Of a DNA stretch of 64,000 bases, positions 44,093 through 52,591 are shown one piece after another. Each line of letters starts with the position of its first letter. The first letter of the stretch is position 1. A program made the translations under genes and the position numbers. The notes below the pieces were generated by a model. That model made no database searches, was not told the origin of the DNA, and was given only the letters and a program-made list of their open reading frames with translations. Source of the DNA: RPRB01 sp035519675 (GTDB lineage: Bacteria; Myxococcota; Myxococcia; Myxococcales; Myxococcaceae); contig DATIWB010000022.1 in the NCBI GenBank assembly GCA_035519675.1, positions 11,916 to 75,915 on the forward strand. The letters are read 5' to 3'.

Positions 44093-46080
44093 GCTTCGGC
44101 CACCAGCAGCGGCGGCCCGCGGAGCACCTCGTCGAGCAGTGCGCCCACGTCGAGCACCAGCACGGTGTGGTGGTGCCCGACCTCCGCTGCACCCGAGATG
44201 CCGGGCACCTGGCCCAGCCGCGGCCCGAGCGCCTGGGTCACCAGATCTCGCTGCCCGTGGAGCGCATCCACCACCAGCCCCAGGCGGCGCTCGGCCACGC
44301 CCACCACCACCAGGTACACCCCACCCTCGGTCCGCCTCGGCAGCCCGAAGGTCTCGGCAAGGGAGACGACGGAAATGCTCCGCCCCCGGACGGAGAGGAC
44401 GCGCCGTCCGTTCTCCATCGTCCCCTCTCCATCGTGCGCCAGGACGTCGAGCACGCTGCTCAGGGGCACTGCGTAGACCCGCCCGCTCACTCCCACCAGC
44501 AGACCGCGCACGGTGGCCAGCGTCACCGGCAGCGTCACCCGGAAGGTGGTCCCCTCCCCCGGCCGGCTCTCGACGTCGATGACCCCGGAGAGGCCGGCGA
44601 TGTTGGTCTTCACCACGTCCAGGCCCACCCCGCGGCCGGACATCGGGCTCACCGCCGAGGCGGTGGAGAAGCCGGGGCTGAAGAGCACCGCCTGCAGCTC
44701 TCGATCGCCCGCGGCACGCGCTCGCTCCTCGTCGAGCAACCCGCGCTGGATGGCGACCTCGCGCACCCGCGCCCAGTCCACCCCCCCGCCGTCGTCGGTC
44801 AAGGCGAGCACCACCCGAGCACCCAGCTGCTCGGCGGAGAGGAGGATGCGCCCCGCCCGCGCCTTGCCCCGGCCCTCGCGCAGCCCTGCCGGCTCGATGC
44901 CATGGTCGATGGCGTTCCGGACCAGGTGCACCAGCGGGTCGCTCAGCTCCTCCACCAGGCGCTTGTCGATCTGCACCTCTGCACCGGAGGTCTCGAGCAC
45001 CACCTCCTTCCCCGCCTCGCGCGCCATCCGCCGGACCAGGCGCTGCATGCGGTCGAACAGCAGGCGGAGCGGGACCATCCGTGCCTGGAGCAGGCGGTCC
45101 TGGAGGATGTCCAGCCGGCGCACCAGCCGGCGGTGCTCCCGGAGCAGCTCCGCGGTCCAGGCCCGTGGCGAGAGCTCGCGCGCGTCCGACAGCCCGCGGA
45201 TGGCCTCGCCGATCAGCCGCAGCTCGCCCACGTCGTCCATCAGCGCATCGAGGCGCGCGATGTCCACCCGGAGCGTGCGGGCCACGGTGCCGGACTCCGC
45301 TCCCTCGAGCCGTCCGGCGCCCTCGGTCTCGGCGCCCGCCCGGCGCTCCTTCCGCACCGGCACCGGCCGGAGGTCGACCGGAACGCCTCCGAAGGCGAAC
45401 CTCAGGCCCGGCTCGCCCGCGCCCGAGCCGACCAGGAGCACGAACGAGAGCACGTCGAGGCGGTCGCCCACCGGTCCGGGCAGGGTCGAGACCAGCTCGC
45501 CCACGCCGCGCAGCCGCGCCTTGAGCTGCTCCAGCTCGCGGTCGAACGTCTCCAGCGGGTATTCCACCCGCGCCGCCCAGACCAGCTCGCCGCGGCGGAG
45601 GGTCTCCCGCAGGCGGTGCTCCTCGAACTCGGTGAGCACCCGGCGCATCTGGGGAGCGAGTTCGAGGCGCTCCAGCGGGTCCTCGCCCATGCGCTCCGGG
45701 CCCTCGTCCATCGACGAGAGCCTCGCGGCCAGGGCCTGCGCCTCGTCCACTGCGCTCCCCGGCTCCTCCGCCAGACGCTGGAACAGCTCCACCGCCTCCA
45801 GCAGGAGGTCGAGCCGCGCCGGAGTGACCCGCGCCTTCCCCAGCCGGAACCGGTCGAGGAGGTCCTCCGCGGCGTGCGCCAGCTCCGCCAGCCGCTTCTG
45901 GCCGAAGGTGGCCGCGAGACCCTTGAGCGAATGCGCCTGGCGAAAGACCGAGTTCAGCACCTCGGGGTCCGGGTCGGCCGCGCACTTTTCCAAGATGAGC
46001 AAGTTCCGACCCAGCGCCTCCGCGGTCTCGACGGCCTCGGACGAGAACTCTGCCGGGGGCCGGGCGCGGTCGGAGCTCAC
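44089..46080 (-). CDS. cheA: CheA-type chemosensory histidine kinase
   Basis: A 663-residue protein with an HPt/P1 domain (phospho-His 50 in FRQAHSLKGLAATFG) and an intermediate domain (about 125-245) with VEYPLETFDRELEQLKARLRGVGE that may be a divergent P2. The P3 dimerisation helices (VDIARLDALMDDVGELRLIGEAI), the HATPase (LVHLVRNAIDHGIEP N-box, RGVGLDVVKTNIAGLSG G-box) and a C-terminal CheW-like P5 domain follow. The GTG start overlaps the cheY stop. No receptor, CheR or CheB is encoded in the window, so input comes from elsewhere. Confidence 0.94.
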   Translation of the reverse strand: MSSDRARPPAEFSSEAVETAEALGRNLLILEKCAADPDPEVLNSVFRQAHSLKGLAATFGQKRLAELAHAAEDLLDRFRLGKARVTPARLDLLLEAVELFQRLAEEPGSAVDEAQALAARLSSMDEGPERMGEDPLERLELAPQMRRVLTEFEEHRLRETLRRGELVWAARVEYPLETFDRELEQLKARLRGVGELVSTLPGPVGDRLDVLSFVLLVGSGAGEPGLRFAFGGVPVDLRPVPVRKERRAGAETEGAGRLEGAESGTVARTLRVDIARLDALMDDVGELRLIGEAIRGLSDARELSPRAWTAELLREHRRLVRRLDILQDRLLQARMVPLRLLFDRMQRLVRRMAREAGKEVVLETSGAEVQIDKRLVEELSDPLVHLVRNAIDHGIEPAGLREGRGKARAGRILLSAEQLGARVVLALTDDGGGVDWARVREVAIQRGLLDEERARAAGDRELQAVLFSPGFSTASAVSPMSGRGVGLDVVKTNIAGLSGVIDVESRPGEGTTFRVTLPVTLATVRGLLVGVSGRVYAVPLSSVLDVLAHDGEGTMENGRRVLSVRGRSISVVSLAETFGLPRRTEGGVYLVVVGVAERRLGLVVDALHGQRDLVTQALGPRLGQVPGISGAAEVGHHHTVLVLDVGALLDEVLRGPPLLVAEA

Positions 46081-46451
46081 GCGAGGTTCAGGTAGCGCCG
46101 GACCAGCTGGGCCAGGTGGTCGGGCTGCAGCGGCTTGATCAGGAACTCGGAGGCTCCGAGCTGGATGCCGCGCTCGCGATCGTGCTGCCGACCCTCGCCG
46201 GTGACGATGATCAGCGGGGTCTCGCGGTAGTTCGGGTTCATCTTCACGAAGTTGATGAGCTCGAGCCCGTTGATGTCCGGCATGTTGATGTCGGTGATGA
46301 TCAGGTCGAAGCGGAAGCGAGGGAGTAGCTTCAGCGCGTCGAAGCCGCTGCCCGCGCAGACGACCTCCGCACCCTCGATCTGCTCGATGGTCGCGGCGAT
46401 GAACTCCCGCGACGCGGTCGAGTCCTCGACGATGAGAACCTTATACCCCAT
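46077..46451 (-). CDS. cheY: CheY-like response regulator
   Basis: A 124-residue receiver domain: VLIVEDSTASREFIAATIEQI (E9/D10), phospho-acceptor D54 in LIITDINMPDINGLELI, the Thr in IIVTGEG and Lys in FLIKPLQPD. It is the first gene of the chemosensory operon and probably the direct phosphate acceptor for CheA. It has no DNA-binding output, so it should act by protein contact. The ATG is at 46451, 47 bases from the preceding gene. Confidence 0.93.
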   Translation of the reverse strand: MGYKVLIVEDSTASREFIAATIEQIEGAEVVCAGSGFDALKLLPRFRFDLIITDINMPDINGLELINFVKMNPNYRETPLIIVTGEGRQHDRERGIQLGASEFLIKPLQPDHLAQLVRRYLNLA

Positions 46452-46498
46452 TCCCCGGCCGGATCTGCGAGCCTAGCAGGAAGCCGACGGCCGGGAAC

Positions 46499-46978
46499 TC
46501 ACCGCGAAGGCCGGGCCGGGCCGTCCGCCAGCAGGGTGACCCGGGCGCCCCGGAACGCCGGGACGAACGCCTCGTCGAAGGCCGCGGTCCTGTCCGGGGT
46601 GGGCATGGCACCCCGGCCCGGCAGCTCGAGGGCCACGCTGTCCACCCGTGCACGGTTGAGCACGTCCGCGGCCTGGGAGAGCGCACTCCTCAGAACACCG
46701 GGGTGGAGCGCCTCCCCCCCCGGCCCCAGGCCGAGCACCACCACCCGCGCCGGCCCGATGCGACCATTCGAGGGCAGGAGCAGCGACTCGCCCCGGGCGC
46801 CCTTGAAGAACCCATCCACCAGAAGGCGCGAGAGCTGGCCGCAGAGCCGCCAGTCCACGTACCCCGCGGCCCCGGCGAGCGGCCGCTCGTCCTCGGGCAC
46901 GAAGAGGCAGAGCGTGTCCACCGGGAGCGGATCCAGCGCGTCCAGTGTCAGCGGCACGGTGCTCACCGCGGCGCTCAT
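46499..46978 (-). CDS. Stand-alone leucyl aminopeptidase (M17) N-terminal-domain protein
   Basis: A 159-residue protein resembling only the macro-like N-terminal domain of M17 peptidases: TLDALDPLPVDTLCLFVPEDERPLAG, GRIGPARVVVLGLGPGGE and ALSQAADVLNRARVDSVALELP. The zinc-dependent catalytic domain is absent and no fragment of it follows, so peptidase activity is not expected. It overlaps the nusB stop by 4 bases and ends 47 bases before cheY. It may be a regulatory or binding domain; the function is unknown. Confidence 0.78.
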   Translation of the reverse strand: MSAAVSTVPLTLDALDPLPVDTLCLFVPEDERPLAGAAGYVDWRLCGQLSRLLVDGFFKGARGESLLLPSNGRIGPARVVVLGLGPGGEALHPGVLRSALSQAADVLNRARVDSVALELPGRGAMPTPDRTAAFDEAFVPAFRGARVTLLADGPARPSR

Positions 46979-47397
46979 GGCTGCTGCTCCACGTCGAGCG
47001 CGATGCGGTCCAGGAGCCCGTTGACGAAGGCCGAGGAGGCCTCGGTCCCGAACGCCTTGCCCAGCTCCACCGCCTCATTGAGCGTCACCTTCTTCGGGAT
47101 GTCGGGCCGCCACTTCAGCTCGAACACCGCCAGCCGCAGCACGTTGCGATCGACCCGGGCCATCCGGTCCAGCCGCCAGTTGTGGCTGTGTTGCTCGATG
47201 AGCCCGTCGATCTCCTCGCGGTGCTCGACCACGCCCTGGACCAGCTCCAGCGCGAACCGCTGGGCCTCCGGATCCGGCGGCCCCTCGGGCTCGGCGTTCC
47301 AGGCGGTCTCCAGCGCGTCCTCCGGACGCAGGGCGCTCATCTCCATCTGGTAGAGCGCCTGGAGCGCACGCTCCCGGCCGGTGCGGCGTGCCCCCAT
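46975..47397 (-). CDS. nusB: Transcription antitermination factor NusB
   Basis: A 140-residue all-helical protein: RRTGRERALQALYQMEM near the N-terminus (RNA-binding Arg-rich start), LVQGVVEHREEIDGLIEQHSHNWRLDRMARVDRNVLRLAVFEL in the middle, and VTLNEAVELGKAFGTEASSAFVNGLLDRIA at the end, all diagnostic for NusB. It forms the boxA-binding complex with NusE for rRNA antitermination. The start ATG 47397 overlaps the ribH stop (TGATG), the usual ribH-nusB coupling. Confidence 0.96.
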   Translation of the reverse strand: MGARRTGRERALQALYQMEMSALRPEDALETAWNAEPEGPPDPEAQRFALELVQGVVEHREEIDGLIEQHSHNWRLDRMARVDRNVLRLAVFELKWRPDIPKKVTLNEAVELGKAFGTEASSAFVNGLLDRIALDVEQQP

Positions 47398-47882
47398 CAG
47401 CGCTTCTTTCCAACCTCCGCCATGCGGGCGTACAGATTCACCATCTCCAGGCAGGCCAGGGCGGCGTCCGCTCCCTTGTTGCCGGCCTTCACCCCGGCAC
47501 GGTCGATGGCCTGCTCCAGGGTGTCGCAGGTGAGGACCCCGAAGCTGACCGCACAGGGGGCGGTGAGGGCGATCTGCCCGATGCCCTTGCTCACCTCGCC
47601 GGCGACGTAGTCGAAGTGCGGCGTTCCTCCGCGAATGACGCAACCCAGGGCGACCACGCCCGCATGCTGACCGCCCTCGGCGACCCGGCGGACCAGCCCC
47701 GGCAGCTCGAAGGTGCCCGGCACCCGGAACACGTCGATGTCGGCGTCGGCGACGCCGTGCCGGAGCAGCGCGTCCTGCGCGCCATGGAGGAGCGCCTCGG
47801 TGATGAAGCTGTTGAAGCGCGACACGCAGAGCGCGAAGCGCCCCTGCGGCGGCGTGAGAAGACCCTCGATCACCCGTGCCAT
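47397..47882 (-). CDS. ribH: 6,7-dimethyl-8-ribityllumazine synthase
   Basis: A 161-residue lumazine synthase condensing dihydroxybutanone phosphate with the ribityl-pyrimidine. Substrate-binding features include the early aromatic in CVSRFNSFITE, VPGTFELPGLVRRVA, the phosphate-binding LGCVIRGGTPHFDYVAGEVSKG (His included), and FGVLTCDTLEQAIDRAGVKAGNKG. It lies one base after ribBA and overlaps nusB. Confidence 0.97.
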   Translation of the reverse strand: MARVIEGLLTPPQGRFALCVSRFNSFITEALLHGAQDALLRHGVADADIDVFRVPGTFELPGLVRRVAEGGQHAGVVALGCVIRGGTPHFDYVAGEVSKGIGQIALTAPCAVSFGVLTCDTLEQAIDRAGVKAGNKGADAALACLEMVNLYARMAEVGKKR

Positions 47883-47883
47883 G

Positions 47884-49046
<1,163 letters not shown>

Positions 49047-49047
<1 letters not shown>

Positions 49048-49697
49048 CAGTCCAATCCGAACCCCGCGGCGCGGAGCATGTCCACCGTCAGGGCACCCGG
49101 CCGGGTCGGTGCATGTGTGGCGTGGAGCCGGGCCACGTACTTTCCGATGACGTCTGCCTCGACGTTGTAGCACTCGCCGATCGCCCGCTGGCCGAGCGTG
49201 GTCCGCGCCTGCGTCTCGGGGATGAGCTGCACGCTGAACCGGTCGTCGCCCACGGTGTTGACGGTGAGGCTGACCCCGTCGAGCGTGACCGAGCCCTTCT
49301 CGATGAACAGCGGCGCGAGCTCGGGGGTGAGGCCGACCTCGAGGACCAGCGAGCCCCCCTCGTGCGTCCTGCTCAGCAGCGGCAGCACGCCATCGACGTG
49401 GCCCAGGACCAGATGCCCTCCCAGCCGGTCGGACAGGCGGAGGGCGCGCTCGAGGTTCACGGTGGACCCGCTGCGCAGCTCGCCGAGGGTGGTTCGCCGG
49501 AGGGTCTCCGGGGCAGCGTCGACCCGGAAGTGGTCTCCCTCACGCTCCACGACCGTGAGGCAGGCTCCGGAGACGGCGATCGACTCCCCGAGCGCGAACT
49601 CGCTTGCCCCGAGGGCGGTCCGGATCCAGAGGGTGGTCATGGGCCCGGGGAGGACGCGCTCCACGGTGCCCACGTCCTGCACCAGGCCAGTGAACAT
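49047..49697 (-). CDS. ribE: Riboflavin synthase (alpha chain)
   Basis: A 216-residue protein with the two homologous lumazine-binding repeats. The N-terminal MFTGLVQDVGTVE and ESIAVSGACLTVV of repeat 1 are matched by KGSVTLDGVSLTVN in repeat 2. RLGGHLVLGHVDG and the ECYNVEADVIGKYVARL ending are typical. It dismutates lumazine into riboflavin. No FMN riboswitch is visible: the leader is only about 40 bases, shared with a divergent peptidase gene that carries a TTATAA palindrome (49711-49716). It is the first gene of the ribE-ribBA-ribH-nusB operon. Confidence 0.96.
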
Positions 49698-49737
49698 GGT
49701 CGGGCCTCGCTTATAAGGCCCTCCGAGCAAACCCGCC

Positions 49738-51657
49738 ATGACCGAGACCAGCCCCGAGACCCTCCTCTCCGACACCCGCGCCGCCCTGGCCGCCGCCCGC
49801 TCCGAGTTGCAGACCCTGCTGGCGGTGAAGGGGCCACGCACCGAGGCCGACACGCTCGGCCCCTACCATCGCCTGCAGCTGGCGCTCTCCAACGCGGGAC
49901 ACCGCGCCGGGCTGCTGTCCGAGGTCCATCCGGACAAGCCGCTGCGCGAGGCCGCCGAGTCCGCGGTCCAGGAGCTCAGCGCGTACGCCACCGAGCTGTC
50001 GCTGCACCGCGGCCTGTACGAGGCGCTGGCCTCGGTGAAGGTGGAAGGGCTCGGACCCGACACCCGGCGGTTCCTCGAGCACACCCTGCGCGACTTCCGC
50101 CGGGCCGGCGTGGACAAGGACGAGCCCACCCGGGCCCGCCTCAAGGAGCTCGCCGACCGGGCGGTGCGGCTGGGGCAGGACTTCGACCGGGCGATCCGCG
50201 AGGACGTGCGGAGCGTGTCGCTGCGGCCCGAGCAGCTCGCCGGGCTCCCGGACGACTACCGCGCCAAGCACCTACCAGGGCCGGACGGGAAGGTGGTCAT
50301 CACCACCGACTACCCAGATCTCTTACCCTTCCGGACCTACGCCCACGACGGCGAGGCGCGGCGGCAGCTGTACCTGGAGAACACCTCGCGGGCGTACCCG
50401 GGGAACGAGAAGGTGCTGCGGGAGATCCTCGAGGTGCGGGCCGAGCAGGCGCGGCTCCTGGGGATGGCGTCCTGGGCGGACTACGTCACCGAGGACAAGA
50501 TGTCGAAGTCGGGCAAGACGGTGGCCGAGTTCCTGGCCCGGGTGGCGGCGGTGAGCGAAGGCCCGGCGAAGCGGGACGTGGAGCGGCTGCTCCGCAGGAA
50601 ACGGAAGGACCTGCCCTCCGCGACGCGGGTCGAGGACTGGGAGAAGGCCTACTACGAGGAGCGGGTGAAGCAGGAAGAGCTGAACTTCGACTCGCAGTCG
50701 GTCCGGCCCTACTTCGAGTTCAACCGGGTGCGGGACGGGCTGCTCACCATCACCTCGCGTCTGTTCGGCATCCGCTACCTGAAGGTCGAGGACCCGGCCG
50801 CCTGGCACCCGAAGGTCGAGTCGTACGACGTCTTCCGAGGGGACGAGCGGCTCGGGCGCATCCACCTGGACCTGCATCCGCGGGCGGACAAGTACAAGCA
50901 CGCGGCGCAGTTCCCGATCGTCTCCGGCGTCGCCGGGGTCCAGCTTCCCGAGGGCGCGCTGGTGTGCAACTTCGCCGACCCGGCGGTGCACAGCCCGGCC
51001 CTGCTCGATCACGACGACGTGGTGACCCTGTTCCACGAGTTCGGCCACCTGATGCACCACGTGCTCGGCGGCCAGCAGCGCTGGCTCGGCTTCTCCGGCG
51101 TGGCGACCGAGTGGGACTTCGTGGAGGCCCCCAGCCAGATGCTGGAGGAGTGGGCCTGGGACCCGGGGACGCTGGCCCTCTTCGCCCGTCACCTCGAGAC
51201 CAACGAGCCCATCCCCGCCGAGCTGGTGCACCGGATGCGCGAGGCGAACGAGTTCGGCAAGGGCGCGCACACCCGGCACCAGGTCTTCTACGCCCAGCTG
51301 TCGCTCGCGCTGCACACCCAGCCGCCGGCGGACGTGGACATCACCCGGACGATGGTCGAGCTGCAGAAGCGCTACAGCCCCTTCCCCTACGTGGAGGGCA
51401 CCCACTTCTTCGCCAGCTTCGGGCACCTCAACGGCTACTCGGCGATGTACTACACGTACCTCTGGTCACTGGTGATCGCCAAGGACCTGCTCGGTGAATT
51501 CCAGCGGCACGGGCTCCTCGACGAGGCGACTGCGCGGCGGTACCGGGACACGGTGCTGGTCCCGGGCGGGAGCAAGGACGCGGCGGATCTGGTGAAGGAG
51601 TTCCTCGGCCGGGCCTACGGATTCGAGGCCTTCCAGGAATGGCTCGAGCGGACGTGA
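49738..51657 (+). CDS. M3 family metallopeptidase (thimet oligopeptidase/PrlC-like)
   Basis: A 639-residue zinc oligopeptidase. The catalytic motif is DVVTLFHEFGHLMHHVL (HExGH, two His and Glu), followed by FVEAPSQMLEEWAW supplying the third zinc ligand Glu. Substrate-side tyrosines lie in HLNGYSAMYYTYLWS. The N-terminal half is helical with no signal peptide, so it is cytoplasmic and cleaves short peptides such as processed signal peptides. The ATG at 49738 lies 40 bases from the divergent ribE start. Its stop overlaps the GNAT start (TGATG). Confidence 0.93.
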   Translation: MTETSPETLLSDTRAALAAARSELQTLLAVKGPRTEADTLGPYHRLQLALSNAGHRAGLLSEVHPDKPLREAAESAVQELSAYATELSLHRGLYEALASVKVEGLGPDTRRFLEHTLRDFRRAGVDKDEPTRARLKELADRAVRLGQDFDRAIREDVRSVSLRPEQLAGLPDDYRAKHLPGPDGKVVITTDYPDLLPFRTYAHDGEARRQLYLENTSRAYPGNEKVLREILEVRAEQARLLGMASWADYVTEDKMSKSGKTVAEFLARVAAVSEGPAKRDVERLLRRKRKDLPSATRVEDWEKAYYEERVKQEELNFDSQSVRPYFEFNRVRDGLLTITSRLFGIRYLKVEDPAAWHPKVESYDVFRGDERLGRIHLDLHPRADKYKHAAQFPIVSGVAGVQLPEGALVCNFADPAVHSPALLDHDDVVTLFHEFGHLMHHVLGGQQRWLGFSGVATEWDFVEAPSQMLEEWAWDPGTLALFARHLETNEPIPAELVHRMREANEFGKGAHTRHQVFYAQLSLALHTQPPADVDITRTMVELQKRYSPFPYVEGTHFFASFGHLNGYSAMYYTYLWSLVIAKDLLGEFQRHGLLDEATARRYRDTVLVPGGSKDAADLVKEFLGRAYGFEAFQEWLERT

Positions 51658-52109
51658 TGCACCTCACGCTCCGACCAGCGGTCGACTCTGATTTCGAGGC
51701 CTGCCGGCGGACGTACTTCGCCGAGCACGGCTGGATCGACGAGCGCCTGAATCTCGCCAGGGACGGTCAGGAGGCGAACTTCAGGCGGCTCTGGACCGCA
51801 TCCCAGGTCCGGATCATCCAGCTCGAGGGGACGAACGTGGGATGGCTGCAGACGGTACCGCGGGACGAGGAGTACTTCCTCGGCACGCTGGTCATCGACG
51901 GCGCGTTCCAGCGAAGAGGCGTTGGCACGGAGGTCATGAAGCGCGTGCTCGAGGAGGGCGCCCGGCGGGGCCAGCCCGTGCGCCTGAGCGTGGTGAAGTT
52001 CAACCCCGCGCGAAGGCTCTACGAACGGCTCGGGTTCCAGGTCACCCACGAGGACGAGCACAAGGTCTACATGACCTCCACCCTGGACCCGACAGCGGAC
52101 GTGGGGTGA
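51657..52109 (+). CDS. GNAT family N-acetyltransferase
   Basis: A 150-residue GNAT. The N-terminal LRPAVDSDFEACRRTYFAEH, the acetyl-CoA binding loop in QRRGVGTEVMKRVLEEG (R-x-x-G-x-G) and the C-terminal FNPARRLYERLGFQVTHEDEHKVYM are typical. The substrate is unknown. The start ATG 51657 overlaps the stop of the M3 peptidase gene, so translation is coupled. Confidence 0.88.
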   Translation: MHLTLRPAVDSDFEACRRTYFAEHGWIDERLNLARDGQEANFRRLWTASQVRIIQLEGTNVGWLQTVPRDEEYFLGTLVIDGAFQRRGVGTEVMKRVLEEGARRGQPVRLSVVKFNPARRLYERLGFQVTHEDEHKVYMTSTLDPTADVG

Positions 52110-52167
52110 GGGGCCGAGCCGAGAGCTCGAACCCAGGTGGATTGAGTGCGACCGGGACGTGCGCCAT

Positions 52168-52195
52168 TTGCGCAGTGAACGTACAAGGGGCGCAA
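52168..52195. repeat. Inverted repeat TTGCGC/GCGCAA upstream of small membrane protein
   Basis: TTGCGC (52168-52173) and GCGCAA (52190-52195) face each other across 16 bases, extended imperfectly by CAT/ATG. It lies in the 182-base gap before the small membrane protein gene and may be a regulator site. Confidence 0.3.
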
Positions 52196-52238
52196 TGCGT
52201 GCGGGATTCGATGCAAAGCCTGCACGTCTTGACCCGCT

Positions 52239-52262
52239 CATCTGCCCTGCGCATGGCAGATG
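52239..52262. repeat. Perfect 8-base inverted repeat CATCTGCC/GGCAGATG
   Basis: CATCTGCC (52239-52246) and GGCAGATG (52255-52262) are separated by 8 bases, 30 bases before the ATG of the small membrane protein. A TTGACC (52229-52234) just upstream suggests a promoter under an operator or an mRNA hairpin; no convincing -10 is spaced correctly. Confidence 0.4.
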
Positions 52263-52291
52263 CATCGCTGCCCGTTCGAGGGAGGTAAGCG

Positions 52292-52564
52292 ATGACCATC
52301 TTCGCGCTTCTGGGTTGGCAGGTGCTCGGGGCGGTGCTCGGCGCAGCACTCGCGGTGATGTGGAAAGTTCGTGGCCTCACCCTGGCCTGGGGGATCGTCT
52401 CGGGCGGAGTCGGCGGGGTCGTGGGCGGACTGCTCGCTCGGACCGTCCTGCCCGACGGAACCCTCTTCGACGGACTGACGCTCGCCGCCGCCGGTGTGGG
52501 TGCGGTGGTGGCGATGTTCATCGCCCGGGCCAGCATCGACAGGCAGCGCCAAGGCACCGCTTGA
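52292..52564 (+). CDS. Small two- to three-helix membrane protein
   Basis: A 90-residue, Gly/Ala-rich membrane protein with helices near 4-23, 30-50 and 60-80 and a basic C-terminal end (RASIDRQRQG). Its glycine-zipper character resembles the GlsB/YeaQ/YmgE stress-associated family, but I cannot assign it firmly. The ATG is preceded by GGGAGGT at six to seven bases. Monocistronic, convergent with the molybdopterin oxidoreductase gene. Confidence 0.75.
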   Translation: MTIFALLGWQVLGAVLGAALAVMWKVRGLTLAWGIVSGGVGGVVGGLLARTVLPDGTLFDGLTLAAAGVGAVVAMFIARASIDRQRQGTA

Positions 52565-52591
52565 CCTGGTGGCCGACGGCAGCCGCCGGGG

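Noticed and set aside
49698..49737. FMN riboswitch before ribE
   Set aside because: The leader is only 40 bases and holds none of the conserved RFN elements; none was seen before ribD either.
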